Assembly (NCBI RefSeq): GCF_910591885.1
Contig: NC_063279.1
Span: 6,696,001 to 6,760,000, forward strand
Direction: 5' to 3'
DNA length: 64,000 nucleotides
Source: Bombus terrestris
Taxonomy: Eukaryota; Arthropoda; Insecta; Hymenoptera; Apidae
Shown: positions 38,913 through 51,873 of the stretch, in pieces
Layout of the letters: every line of letters starts with the position of its first letter
Numbering within the stretch: position 1 is the first letter of the stretch
The notes under the pieces: model-generated
The model's input: the letters and a program-made list of their open reading frames with translations, nothing else
Databases searched by the model: none
What the model was told of the DNA's origin: nothing
Translations under genes and position numbers: made by a program

Positions 38913-39126
38913 CTACAGATCTATCTAGCCAGCGCGTGCAACCATATGGACAAAAATTCCTCGTGTCTATCTAAAAACTCTCCCCGGTTGTTGATCCTAT
39001 TCCAGCCACTTTCTTCCGGACGGTTGATCATTCGCGAGGATCCAAATACTTAGATCGCGGCCGATTAGAAATAGACGCGACGTGAGGTTTCATTCAGCGA
39101 AATTCCGTGTCGAGTATTTTTATAAA
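38913..39126 (-). promoter_or_regulatory. Candidate promoter and noncoding first exon of the allergen-7-like gene
   Basis: On the minus strand a TTTATAAAAATA sequence (39126-39115) could serve as a TATA box. The following sequence to 38914 is GC-richer than its surroundings and ends at a good donor, CTGTAG then GTGAGT (exon end 38913). Short upstream ATG frames in it are closed by stops, so it would be untranslated. This mirrors the better-supported promoter of the acidic gene at 51.8 kb. It is inference only. Confidence 0.35.
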
Positions 39127-40270
39127 TATCGAGTAAGTGTATTTTATTTGTAGGTTATGTTGACTTGCGACATACGTTGTATGTTACCAATAAGAGCTTC
39201 GTGCTTTTACATTTATTACAATATATGTAATTTAAGGTAGGACTTAATGCATCTCCTATACCAATGTATCAATAATAACATTAATTATTTATTATTAACA
39301 AATTTGAAATGTGCAGAAAAGTTCAATCTACTTAAACCTGTTCCAAATGGAGAACTTGTAAATCTATGAAAACCTCATTACTCTCTAGAAACAAAATTCA
39401 ATCTCACGAAAAATGGAACAAATTCTAATAACAAACTCTAAAGCTCCCCGAAAAGATCGAAGAACAAGTAACAATTCGATCAAAGAAGCTCCTCTCAATT
39501 TGAAAAATCCTGAGCTCTTCCAATTAAATTTCGTCACAGTCTACTAAAAAAAAATCTCGATTCAACTAAACTTCTAACGTCTAAATTAGAAAATTATAAA
39601 TTAAACAATTAAAAATTAAATTAAAAAAATTTGAAGTCCCCAAAAGATGCAAAAGCAAAATTTAATTCAACAGAACAAAAACTTGAAACTTAACTAAGCC
39701 CCGTTAGATTGAAAAGATTCAAAAGAGATGCGATGTCAATGATCGATTGCAACTGATTGGGAATGCGAGAAGAAAATAGAATGACGTGGCCGGTGATCGG
39801 GGACGAGAGACAGCCATGACTTTGGGTGTGGGTCAGGGTCATGGACGAGAGAACTCTTTCGCACCGCCACGCACGCTTACGCTTAACGTACTCTGGGTCA
39901 GTGGCCTCGTTCTGTTTTGGACCGAGTGCTTGGTGAAAGCCGAGAAAAAATTTCAACCCGGTCACACCTTTATTGGATCTGGCCTCTCAGCCGGAGTCCT
40001 GTAGAAAGTTAATTGGCCCCGACCAGCTTCGTTTAATTAAAATTTTTGACGCGTCACAACGTACCGCTTCTTTCGTTACGATTCGTTTCGTTTCGCGTCT
40101 ATCATTCGCATTCTTCTCCGTCGATTAATTCGAATGAAATTAATCGAAGCCGAATCGAACGATCGTTCCACGAGGAAATTTAATTCGTATACTGTGTATG
40201 GAAATTCGTATTTTTTAAATACTTCGGTAACCAGTATTATACTTTGTCTGCTTTGTGTATGTATGTATAT

Positions 40271-40712
40271 ATACAGGATGTCCGAAAAAGTCGGGACAAA
40301 ACTTATGTTATGTGTAAATGAGGTCACGTAGGTGAAAGAAGTTCGTACAAACTTATGTTCGAAAATACTTCATCGAGGAGTTATAAGCGTTCGAAGAATT
40401 TTTATTAATTTTGTTGTCAGTTATAAGATATGTTTGCAATTTCTTTCTTCTGTAAGAACGCAGGCTTCCATTCGTCGAACTCTTTCGAATAATTCTGCTG
40501 TTATGAAAATAATAGTAAATGCATTTGCGTCTATCCGCGATTTTGTGTAACTAGTCGTAAGAACAACTTTCACGGAAATCTTTGAACGCTTACAACTCTT
40601 CAATAAATGAGCATTCTTGGACATAAAGTTCATATGAACCTTTTTTACTCAGCTGGCCTCATTAACGCGTAATTAATAAATCTTGTCCTGACCTTCTCAG
40701 ATACCTTGTATA
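40271..40712. mobile_element. Foldback MITE-like element, about 440 bp, with 150 bp inverted arms
   Basis: The left arm begins ATACAGGATGTCCGAAAAAG (40271). The right arm, read in reverse complement from 40712, begins CTATACAAGGTATCTGAGAA and continues AGGTCAGGACAAG against the left AAGTCGGGACAAA. Matching blocks continue inward: TAATGAGGCC against AAATGAGGTC, and GAAGAGTTGTAAGCGTTC against GAGGAGTTATAAGCGTTC. The centre is about 100 bases without a long open frame. This is a decayed inverted-repeat, non-autonomous element. Confidence 0.7.
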
Positions 40713-43700
40713 GTTCGGTGTATTATAAATACTGTGCATTTTTGCACCTTTAAATTTCCTATAAACATACAAACATATAAACATTCGGAATTTATTACTT
40801 AGAAAATAAAGATGCGCTTAATTACATACGCCTCGTTTATTCAGTATAGTAATTGAGCGCTATTTTGTTGGTTGATGATGATAATTACGTTGGAAAACTT
40901 TTTATAATTTTTAAAGATTAATGTTTAGTTCTGTTATGTTTAGTTTGAAGTTTTTAATTAAATTCCTTTTAATCTTTTCATTACTTAATTCGATTCAATT
41001 CCGTTTTAATTAATGTTTTTCTTTAGCTGAATTTTTTCATTAAATTCTTTTTAAATTGCATATTGCTTATTTATATCTTCCAGCTTAGTTACATTTGTTA
41101 ATTAAATTCTTTCTATTTCGTCTAGGAGACGACGCTGTGCTTTTATAAACGAAATGTAATTTTCTGAAATTAAATTCCTTTTAATTAAATTCCTAGATCA
41201 AGCTAATGCTTGTGTTTTTTGTTGAGAATTTTTCATATATTGTAAATGATAAATAAATGAAAGGTGATTAACGTAACGTGAAAAATGTATCGCTCCAGGA
41301 AATGGTTCTCGAGAGTAGTTTGAATTATTAATGTATCATTAAACCAAAGTAAATGAACTAAATAATTTTAATTTTAATTTTACGAAGTTTCAAATTTAGA
41401 CAGCATTAAGAAAGATGATTGTAATTTCTAACGCTAATTGTAAGAGAATCTCTCATTTTTCTAGAAGATCCTTATTCAAAACTCTCGATCAACATCTTTA
41501 ATAAGAAATTCTTTCATTTTCCTAAAATGTAAAAAGTATCAAGCTATCCTACTTTTATTTCATTAAATAAATTATATGAAATAATTACACGTGTATATGG
41601 GAAATAATCTACTAATAATTATCCAATGTGCCATGAATGTTTAAACACACTGCTTGCAAATAAATACACGTACAAGCACGATATACCTATAATTATATAA
41701 TATGCTTATATTAATTGCGCTCTAACTACAACCTTTCACTTAGAAAAAGAAAGACGATTGATATTCGTTCCGTAATTATATTTAACATTAACCTGTTCTG
41801 TAATAACGTTACTATGTGCACATAATAAATATTTAATATTATGCCATCTAATTGATCTACTATTTATGCATTGCTCTACAGATACTATGATTTTACACGT
41901 ACTACTACTAGAAGGTAAATTTCTACTACAAAAAGAAAAGGAAAAAGCGGGAAGGGAAAATTAACATACATTGTACGTTCAATACTCAATCTAGCACTAT
42001 AAAGTGTTGTGTGCTAACTTCACCGTGCACGTAATAGGTAGATGTAATTTCTAACATTACATTATACTGTGCATTGTTCTGGTGATGCTGTGCTTTGGTA
42101 CAAACTAGAAAAGGTGAGGAATGCGTGTAAAAAGGCCCGAAGTTTCGTGCTACTGTCCAGTAATACGTGACCGTCGGTCGTCATAAAGCCGTCCACCAAA
42201 CACGTGCATCTACTCGTCAAGGATAAGGCAAAGAAATTGCAAGCAAGGGGTACATTAAATAGTTCTACGAACGAGTGACAAGACAAGCAAAGGATTCCTA
42301 AGTAAAAGGAAAAGCTTCCGGCAACGATCATTAACCCTTTTAAGAGCAATTAGTTATAACTATAATATCAATTGCAATTGCACTAATTAAAAGGCAAATT
42401 ATATGGTCAAACGTAATTCGTCTTCTTACTGTATTTTATAAATAAATACTAAACATTTGGTAATATAAATATTTAATAATACTACATATACACTATGATC
42501 ATGTGTATAGAAAATTTTGGACGTTGCATGGTTTTTTACCTATTTTTAATTTTTGAATTCATATGTTATTATTATTATCTTTATTAGGAAATCTAAAAAT
42601 TCTTCTATCTTTTTTAATAGATCGATTTTACTACGTATTCTCAATGCACCGTGTAATTTCATCCAAGATATTATTTTAGCTTCACTATTTTAAATAATAT
42701 TTATAGAAAAATTGATAACCTAAGCCCAACCTAACCTCTTTTATACCTATCATTTCTAAATAAAATTATATTTTATCTAAAAGCTTTATAGACTATAAAT
42801 ATTAACAAATACTATCTGAAGTATCAAACTCCAAGAAATTGAATAATTGTCCAATAATAGTAATTCAATGAAAAGATTCAATAATTCAAAACTATAATAA
42901 AAATAAAGAAAATAATTGCTCCAAAGGGTTAACCGAGCTAAGTGACACAGCACATCACGTATTAAATGAAGAAAGTAGCTCTAAACGATTAATATCGGAG
43001 ATTATTCATAATTAGAACGGTGTATCATGACGTGGAAAAACAAAACGAATAGTCGCTCCTCTTCTCGTTTTTCCCTCGATTAACGAGGGAAAGAGGAAAA
43101 GAGAGGTTATCCTCTGGATCACGATTAACCTGGACAAATACACGGAACTGGTTTGAACACGGACGATTGGTGACAGAAATAAAAAGGCGAGACACACAAT
43201 TTATTTTGTTGTTTTTTTCTAAAAACAATAAGTTATCTGTATTTTTGCAATCCAGAACGGACAATATTTCTGTACAAGCTTCTTTTCAAACAGAATTGTT
43301 ACAAGTCCTGCGCGATAAACAACACCGTTTTTCGGCCACAATTTTATTTTACAAATACATATTTTCTCTTTTTTGTTCCTTACATTATTTGAATTAAAAT
43401 AATTTTAATAAAAGATTATATTTATAATGGAGACTTAAATTATAAGATAAATTTGATTTGAATCCCAATTGTTTATATATAGAGGAAAAAAGAAAGTTCA
43501 TTCATTGAGAATAAATGTTGAAAAATTGAAAGAAATCTAGCGTTAAAAAATTGAAGTGGCCAGTTGCGGTATTGCTTACTCAGCGAATAAATGACATCGT
43601 TCACTTTACGGCTCTCTTTCTCTCATTCTTACGTAAAGATATACGGATTCTCTCCTTTACTCCTCGTTCGATCGTTAGTCGATAAACGAGTAAAAAAAGG

Positions 43701-46700
43701 AAAAGAAATACGTGACGTGAGGTCACCAAGCTAAGATATTTTCAAATGATACCTATTCCTTCACATCGCCAAAGTACCTTTTTCCCTTCATTCTATGTCG
43801 ATCAATAAATATCCAAATTTCTATTGTACAATTTATGTTTTCCGTAAAAAAGAAATCTTTTCTCGCACATAATTATTCAACATCATAAAACGTCTCGCTT
43901 TTTCTACAATCCTAAAGTTCACATGAATTAATATAATATAGACTGAAAGACAAATAAATATAATAAATATGAGAAGGAAGCATAAATACAGCTTTAGAAT
44001 CACATAATTCACGGAACGCTCTACTGTGTTGCAAATAATTGGAAGTGCGAAATATTTTTTTCTTTTATTGGAAACAGTTGGAAGAAAGAAAGAAAGAAAA
44101 GGAAAGAAATGCAGGTACAGATCGAAAGGTACTTTGAATTCTTCGTTCCGTTGCTTCCTTGCTATCAACAGCTTCGTTCAACAGCGCTTACACGAGTCTC
44201 GAATGTTTTTTTATTAAAAGTAAATGTTTTTGTTTCTATTAATTAATGTTAATTACGACTTCTTATAATCGTATGTTAATTACGACTTCTTATAATCGTT
44301 ATCACGCGAATATTTGTCTATCAGAGGTTTCTACTTCATTTGTAATAACGTTATCGATCATTGTTTTGACATAAATGTTAGGTTTTTGAATGTGTATTAG
44401 AGGAACACTTGCAATTGTTATAGGGAATTAAAGATCTATGTACATATGTTCTTAATATACTTAAGTATCGATATAATAATATGTTTTTAAATCTGTAGCC
44501 TCTAATTTACAGTATATATATAAATACTACTGTGTCTGTGTAGATTTACTCATGTGCTTAATTCACGAATATTAATTCTTTTACTCTGTAATGAGTGCTA
44601 ATTATTTACTGTTTTAATGTTATATCTGGACTTAATATTATGCACAATTTATATTCAGTAACCCTGTAATTCAGCATTAAAGTCGATATGAAAAGTGAAC
44701 TTTGATGTATACAGGTTACTTTTGGTGTACGTCAATCGAGTAGCTATTAAAATAGGCAGAGAAAAGATAAATATGTATGATAAGTGCCGATAAAATATCG
44801 CGTATATAATTACTGGATATTTAAAGTAGACAGTTAAAATAATAAGTAATGAAAAAGCTAACAAGCAACGTATTTATAGATCTCTTTTCAAATGAAGATT
44901 AAAGATGAGGTTAGGACTGAAAGGTTAAGGTTAAATTATGCTAAAAGTGTCACTCGATTGATATATAAATAGTATATCAAGAAAGATTCAAACAGAATAA
45001 ATAGTGATAATAAGAACTTGAATCAACGATCAGTGTCAGTAATTACAAATATTATAGAACTTTCCTATCTACTGTTTCAATCGCGCTTTCACGTGACTGC
45101 AAAACATTCCCACCGCGCTATTAATGATTTCTTGACGTATTGTCAGCAGATGCAATAGCCTAACGTCATACGCGTCTACATCATTAACCTCGTTTCACCT
45201 ATCATTAGAAGAAGAAAAAGAGTGAATGCAGTATAGCAAATATTGAAAAGACAGCTTATCTTAGGTAATTTTTGCTATAACTGTCATTTCATTATTAGTT
45301 ACTGTTGTTAACCACTTATTGTATCTACTATCTATAGTGATGCTTGAAACCTGAAATTCACTCCCCATGAATACAGAAGTCTCATCGTATACATATATTT
45401 TGTATCTACTTCTAATTTTCTATCTTAGGTTTCCTACTTCACCCCGATTTTTTACCTAATTTACTTTTCTCAATTGCGCGAATTAAAAAAATATAAATCT
45501 ATGTACTTAAATGCAGATATTGAAGTTTTTAATTATATACGTGTATATTAAAAACACGAATTTTATATTCTCTAATACATTTTACAGATATTTCTTCAAA
45601 ACACATTCAAAACCCTAATCTTTAATTAAAATACTTATGTACATTCCATCTCTTATAATTCGCACGGTGTTACTGGCTTAACAGTTAGAATTGAATACCG
45701 TAAACGGAAATCGTGTAAGCTCCGTTGGAACAACCGAAGAACGCGTGGTTGGGAGTTACGAGAAGGTATCAGGATGTTACGTATTGACTTACCATGCTGT
45801 TCGACCACGTGCGAATCGCTTCGAGTAGAGGTATCCACGTTAATAAATAGAATAAATATACTACCGCTACTTCTACTAATCTAGTGTTACATGTCTACCA
45901 CTACAACTGGGCGTTTCAATGATTTTCAAGTGAATTTTCAAATCGAAAGCAACAAGTAGTTAGTCAAGACAAAAAAAGGAATCTTCGACGATCGATTTTA
46001 ATTACTTTTTAACGATCGACCAAAATTTTCTTAAGCGTTGACGCTTTTATTTTTTGAAAGAAAATTTCAGAAACTAGTGTCAAGAAAAATTCATTGTGGC
46101 AGAAATGAAATAATATGTCGAACAGCATCGGTGGAGCTTTGCCTTTTTATGAACGAGTGCGCAAGCTCTAGTGGTCGTCAGATTTTAGGCTAGCTTTTGC
46201 TTAGATTACTTTTCTTCTTCTAAAGACTGTAGAGAATAATTAAATCTGATTAAATGGACAAGAGTAAAGTGGATCACATGTAAAGGAATTTTAATTTTGA
46301 ATGAATTACTTTTAACCGTTTATATGTTTCTATATGTTTATGTTTTATGCAAGTGCTGCTTGAAAATGTGTCTTGGTGAATAGGGTCCTTGGATTGGTGT
46401 CTCGTTTTTGTTGAACTTTGCAATTGTGTAGAACTTCTATGAAGTTTTGGAGCTTGTTACTTTTGTTTTAAAGAAGAACCTTTATATGTACATATATGGT
46501 TATTTATATTTTTCGTAGGGAATATTTAAACACGTGCACATAGAAAGAAACTAAATGCTTGAACTTTTCATCTATAATACTCTAAAATTGTCCCATATAA
46601 AATTAACCCTGAATTGAAACTAGGAAATTCATACTACATAAATTGAAAAATGTTACGGATATTATTTTTTCAAATTACATTTGGAATTTGCTATTGTATA

Positions 46701-46997
46701 TATCATCTCTTTACAAGAAATAAATCTATAAAAGTAAGTCAGCTATTCTTCAAGAAATTCAATACTAATCATGTACTTGCAGGTAAAAATAAGCACAGTT
46801 GGTTTCTGAGAGATTCGTACAAATCAAAATAATTTAATCCACGAAGTTCCCATCACGAGACAACATTCCTAAATACCCTCTTCCAAGACAAACAAAATAA
46901 TAGTACACCTAACCTCAAAGCAAAAGTCTGACCTAGAACATCCACACGATCCATAGAAAGCATCGACCGTTTCGCAACGGCGCGAAGAGTCGAATAA
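40713..46997. other. Gene-poor stretch between the allergen-7-like and acidic genes
   Basis: About 6.3 kb with no supported gene. It includes a perfect 27-base tandem repeat (two copies at about 44246-44299, unit containing TTAATTACGACTTCTTATAA). On the minus strand a strong donor, CATG then GTAAGT, lies near 45793-45798. It could end an untranslated exon of a minus-strand transcript, but no coding exon joins it. Confidence 0.5.
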
Positions 46998-47067
46998 TTA
47001 ATGAATTGAGCGCGTGATTGTCAGGAATCGTTGTACGTGACTTGCCACTCGTTTCCCTCCTCCCTGG

Positions 47068-49090
47068 TTAAACGACAGCCTTCGAGGAAGGGGATGTAGC
47101 ACGCGTGCGAGATTTACGCGCGTGTTTACGCCCTGTACTGTGTTTCTTGCTCTTTCCCTTGAACTCACGTGCTTGCCTGGCGCCAGCGATGTCGGCGATG
47201 CTGTCCTCGTCATCCTCATCGTCCTCGTCGTCCTCGTCCTCGTCATCGTCGTCCTCGGCGTATACCAGATCGACGTCGTCCTCGTCGTCCTCGTCGTCAT
47301 CGTCATCATCGTCCTCGGTATCTGCCTCGTTCGTTGATACGGCTGGGACGTGGACAGGATTTGACACGGATTCCGCACCTTCGAGCCCGGTTTCGTGGAT
47401 ACCGGATACGGCTTGCCCCTCTCCCACTGCGTTTCCTTCGTCTTCCTCGACGGCTGTCGGCTCGCTATCCACGGCTGTGCTCTCCGCAGCGGTTTCTGCT
47501 GCATGCTCCGCTTCCGCGGCGGCGGCGTTCAAATCGGCTTCGACAGCCGCCGGAAGTGCAGGCGCTATTGGCGCCGCCACTACTGGCGCCACTGGTTCTA
47601 CAGGGGTGGCTTCGTCGTCGTCGTCATCGTCGTCCTCTTCACCTGCAATTCATGGTTTGTTGGTTATAGAAGCTGTCTTTCACGTGTCTTTCCGATTACT
47701 TATTTCTGTTTAAATTGTGTTCCTTTGGAACTCGTAAATATTGCATATGATAATTTTATTGCGATTGGTAACATTAGTAATTTTATACTAGTAATTAGTA
47801 TTTTTTTCTTTAAATGTCTTAGATTTTATGTTAAACAAGATGATCAAATGACTAGCAAAGTTATTACTGTTATGCAAAAGAATTTATCAATATTAATAAC
47901 TTGTAATTTATGAATTGTAAAATTTTGCTAATATTATCATTGAATTGTAGAAGGGTATCCTGATAATTGGATGGAATATTTTTTAGGGTTATTCTTTATT
48001 TAATTAAGGATCAGAGTGTTTAATAAAATTTTCTTATTTCTAGAATTCTTAGCAGTATATCAAAAATGAACTAAAATTTTAATCAAAACCAGCAAATGGA
48101 TTAGCAAATAAAATTAGCAATGGATTATAAACTTGTTGAAATATTATGTGTAATACTATATATAGTACATATATATAATATGTATAACTATTATGTATAA
48201 TACTATATATAGTACAATAACTGTCGTTTTCTCCATCTTCAATGATCGTGTAACGAAAAATGTTGGCAGTTGCGACTTATCTTTTCGTATGTGGGTCGAT
48301 ATAAAAGAAGTAGCGCGTAGAAATTCTTTTCGAACTGGAGTCGCCGTCGATTTATGTTAATTCGGGCGAGTTTGAAGTATCTTGTACCGTTACAGCTACG
48401 TGAACGCACCAGAATTTCCGTCGGACATGTCGCTAACCCGAAGTTTAATGTTTGCGTAACGGCTGGCACATTCGCACCGCGATCCTTCCCATTGTTCGAT
48501 TCAACGAAATCTTATTGACGGATCTCCGATAACCATACGAAGAAAGCAAAAGCCATTAAATGGACTAATCGGCCAGTGAACTGGAATTCTATAATTAACT
48601 TGAGCTCGTTATAATTAAATATCACGAACCATACTTTAAAAATGAAATTTCGCTATCAAATAAACCAATGTGATTATTAAATTCCTGGCACATTTTTATA
48701 GGTTCCGAATCATGTTTTTGAAGTCTTGAAAGTAAAATTCAGCAAAATCTTTTATGGTGATTTGCTCCCGAAAAAACGACTAAACATTCCTTAATATAGA
48801 AATTTCAAGCGTGCTACTTTTATAACAGTATAATTTCTATTCTAGAGATACTTCTTTAAATTATTTTTATCACTAATAAAAAATTTGCGTATTCAAATTA
48901 TTCTAAATGTGGTTTTTTTATGATTCATGGATCGGACTATATTTATATTTTGTATTGACTATATAAGTAAATATTTCAATTATATCGATTATACTGTCCT
49001 TTCAATTAATTCTTATTTTCAAATTGCGAACGAAGAGAACGGGACCTACCTAATATATCCTCGATGAAACGTTCGAAATAATCGGAAGCA

Positions 49091-49128
<38 letters not shown>

Positions 49129-49344
49129 ATCATCGTCGTCACCCGTGATATCGAAGTCGACGTCGTCGTCGTCATCGTCGTCATCGTCATCGTCTTCGCT
49201 GACTGCTGCTGGCTGCTGCGTCGCCTGCCTTCCGGTTGCAACCTGATTCGACGTAGAAGTCGCTGCTGAGATTTTTGGCAGCGGCGATGCGGTTCCGATT
49301 GCCGCCAGGCAGCACAATACTCCCAACGCTATCACCAACTTCAT
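47068..49344 (-). CDS. Secreted poly-aspartate acidic protein with basic C-terminal tail
   Basis: Two coding exons join in phase: 49344-49050 (donor GTAGGT) and 47642-47068 (acceptor TGCAG, stop TAA), giving 289 residues. The start ATG (49344) lies five bases after an acceptor (TTTCCAG), so a 5' untranslated exon precedes it. A clear signal peptide covers residues 1-18 (MKLVIALGVLCCLAAIGTA, then SPLPK). The mature protein has two long Asp runs in the first exon, then ASDYFERFIEDIL. Next comes an Ala/Glu-rich middle, two further Asp/Glu runs, and a Lys/Arg-rich tail (KGKSKKHS, GRKHARKSRTR). The acidic runs are GAC/GAT codon repeats. No conserved domain is recognised. Likely roles for such composition are calcium or mineral binding, or a secretory-granule (granin-like) protein; both are guesses. 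Long Ser-coding frames on the other strand are shadows of the Asp runs. Confidence 0.8.
47643..49049 (-). other. Intron of the acidic-protein gene
   Basis: A 1.4 kb AT-rich intron. At about 48145-48215 two copies of a TAATACTATATATAGTAC unit occur, each itself palindromic. No nested gene is seen. Confidence 0.6.
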
Positions 49345-49348
49345 TTTT

Positions 49349-51706
49349 CTGGAAAACGAAAAGTACATTTTTTAATAATTCCTTCCATTACAATTTTGTT
49401 TATGTTTTTTAAAATAATTCTTATATTCTTAAATAATCTTTCATTTGATTATTCGTAAATAATAATTAGTAAAGTATTATCAAAACAAGGTAGTTTTTGT
49501 TCTGCGAATTTTCTGTTAGTTTGAAGATTGTTTCTAAGAAAATGTTTAATTTATATTTTTTCTTTTTTCGAAGTTCTATTTGTGTAGAAACAAGAACCTT
49601 TGTGTAGAGACAACGAGAAGGAAATATTTCACTTATTCCTGGATACGGTGGGGAAATAAAAGAATCCTGCCAGCACGTAGGAAATTTTTTAAGTTTCCAT
49701 CTGTTCGATATTGTGGTAAACGGGGTCACGTTCAAATTGCAAATTGCTGTTGCTTGATAAACCGCGTTCTAGATATCCGAATGCATTTATTCCACTTATT
49801 TCATACTCTATTCTGCTTCGACCTTAACTTCTTCTATAAAAAGATCTAAATAAAAGTATAAGGATTGTATGAATCTATTAACTTAATTAACTAAGAACTA
49901 AATTCCTAATTACATTTTCAAGTCTGAAGAAAATAATATTTTTTACAGAAAACTAATTGAGGAAAGTAATTAAGAAGAAAATATCAGATTAATCGATTAA
50001 TGAAAGTAGAGATTTTACAATAGATTACTGTCGTTACAATTCTATTTATTCTCGTAAGAATGCAAGCATCGTTGCATAATATACGAAGATGTTGTTAACT
50101 GAATTACGAGAATAAGGGAAGAACGTAACCACGAGAAACACAATTTTCCCAGGACCAACAAAGAGTTTCATTTGACACTGGAGTTATTCTGACCTTCGAC
50201 TGGCGACATCAAGATTCCCATGCAGTCGTATTCTCACGGCTAACGGTAGGCAAATAAACGTTACTTGGCCATCGTTCAAAGAAACGCATTCTATTATCTT
50301 TTTCCGGGAATAGAGAAATCAAAAGGATAAGGGAAGAAACCAGGAAATTCACGACTAATTCTCTTAATGTGAAAATGAAGAAAGTAAACAGGGAAATAAA
50401 AATACAAGGTCACGAAAAATTCATGACTGATGTTTGATATTCGAAGAAACGCATCGATCTTTCTTCGAGGATAAAGAAAGAGAGAAGAAAAATAAGAAGA
50501 AACGAGGTGCTCGTATACGTATAATATAATTCGACGTTCCATTATCTTTCTCCAAAAAGAAATGAGAGAAAAGAGGAACACGAAATTCACGAGAAATTCA
50601 TCATTAAAAAGTGCATCCATTTGTTTCAAACAGAAAGAAAGGAAAAGAGGAAAACTGAGAGAACGAATACCACCAAAAATTTGCTTACTATTTATGTACG
50701 TGATAGATATGCAAGATCAAGCTTTCATTGGAAGTTTACACGAATGTTCTAGTTATTATTTATAGCTATTTTAGTTATTCATGATTGCGGATAATGCAGT
50801 CCCTCTTATATTAATCCATAGGAAGTATCCTTTCTTTACATTAGATATCTTGGGTGCAAATAAGCTGTCGATATCAATCTTCATTTTGTATAATTGTTTG
50901 TCATTGTTCTACTAACTTTATCAATATATATTTTAGAGAAATCCCTATCATAATGAATCTCATTCAAGAATTCAAAGAAAATTCCCCATTTAAAAAAAAA
51001 AGCCCAGAGGAACCATGCACTGCTTATTAGATAATAATCTAATACCGAACCAAACTCCTGTTATATGTACTTCTAAAATCGAAGTAACTTCCTCATCTTC
51101 GTCCCTAAATCGCGTTAGCGCAATGGATCGTATTCGAGTTCTGGTTGACAAAATGTGAAAGATATAATAAATAAGCTATAGGTGTTTACGCGTTTATGAA
51201 AAACATTAATCTATAAAAATGTACAAAATGCACGTAGTATGCAAAAATATTGCGAAAAGTGAAGTTATCATAAGATTTAGACGCTGAAACGGATCTCTGT
51301 TTAAGTTCTACTTGCTTAGTTAGATGCAGAAAAATACAAATTTCGATAAAAATCCATAGCTGAACAGTAGAAGAATCCCTATGCGATAACAACTAATATT
51401 GGTTCGCAAACTATCACAACGAGTTACCGAGGTTACCACATGACAAGAGCTAAGCCACTATCGTTGCACACAGCATCACTGCTAAGATTCTCTCGAAACT
51501 CGATTAGTAGAATCTTCGATCCGTGACATTATACGTATATATCCACCGATGGAACCGAATCCGTTTCGATCGTCGAAAAAGGGTAACTGCGCCACGTTTG
51601 CCCACTTGCTCCACGAATTTCCACGGACGTCCACGAATCGAAGAAGAGGGTTGAAGATTAGAACTCCGATAAGGGAGGTTCGTTAAGCTGACTTCCTTCG
51701 ACTCAC
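49349..51706 (-). other. 5' untranslated intron of the acidic-protein gene (predicted)
   Basis: A 2.36 kb AT-rich stretch between the predicted noncoding exon and the coding exon. It starts GTGAGT and ends TTTCCAG on the minus strand. It contains no supported coding sequence. Confidence 0.5.
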
Positions 51707-51842
51707 CTCACTTCCCGCTTCTTTTTTCGTTGTTCGACGAAGGATAATAGTTCCTATTCAAGTGAAGAGTATGTGTCCAGGTCGTTGAACGACGCGAGTT
51801 CTTCGTGATATCCACCGAGCGACCCGGTGAGAGTGTTAAAAC
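51707..51842 (-). other. Noncoding first exon of the acidic-protein gene (predicted)
   Basis: On the minus strand this GC-richer segment begins about 25-30 bases after a TATA box and ends exactly at a consensus donor (GTGAGT at 51706-51701). The next acceptor on this strand with a signal-peptide ATG is at 49348. Splicing across the 2.36 kb intron would give a 5' untranslated leader. The start site is estimated from TATA spacing. Confidence 0.5.
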
Positions 51843-51866
51843 AGACGAGGCGGCTTGCAACGACCC

Positions 51867-51873
51867 TTTTATA
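51867..51873 (-). promoter_or_regulatory. TATA box (TATAAAA) of the acidic-protein gene
   Basis: GGTATAAAAGGG reads on the minus strand in a GC-richer promoter-like region, correctly placed upstream of a predicted noncoding exon with a good donor. TATA promoters are typical of strongly tissue- or stage-specific secretory genes, which suits a secreted acidic protein. Confidence 0.55.

Noticed and set aside
42062..42349. 95-codon minus-strand frame with a signal-like start (MIVAGSFSFYLGILCL)
   Set aside because: No ATG at the frame start, no usable donor in the phase needed for the allergen-7-like gene, and no recognised family; it could be chance.
47105..47713. Long plus-strand poly-Ser frame
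   Set aside because: It is the complement of the GAC/GAT aspartate runs of the minus-strand acidic gene; a shadow of low-complexity coding sequence.
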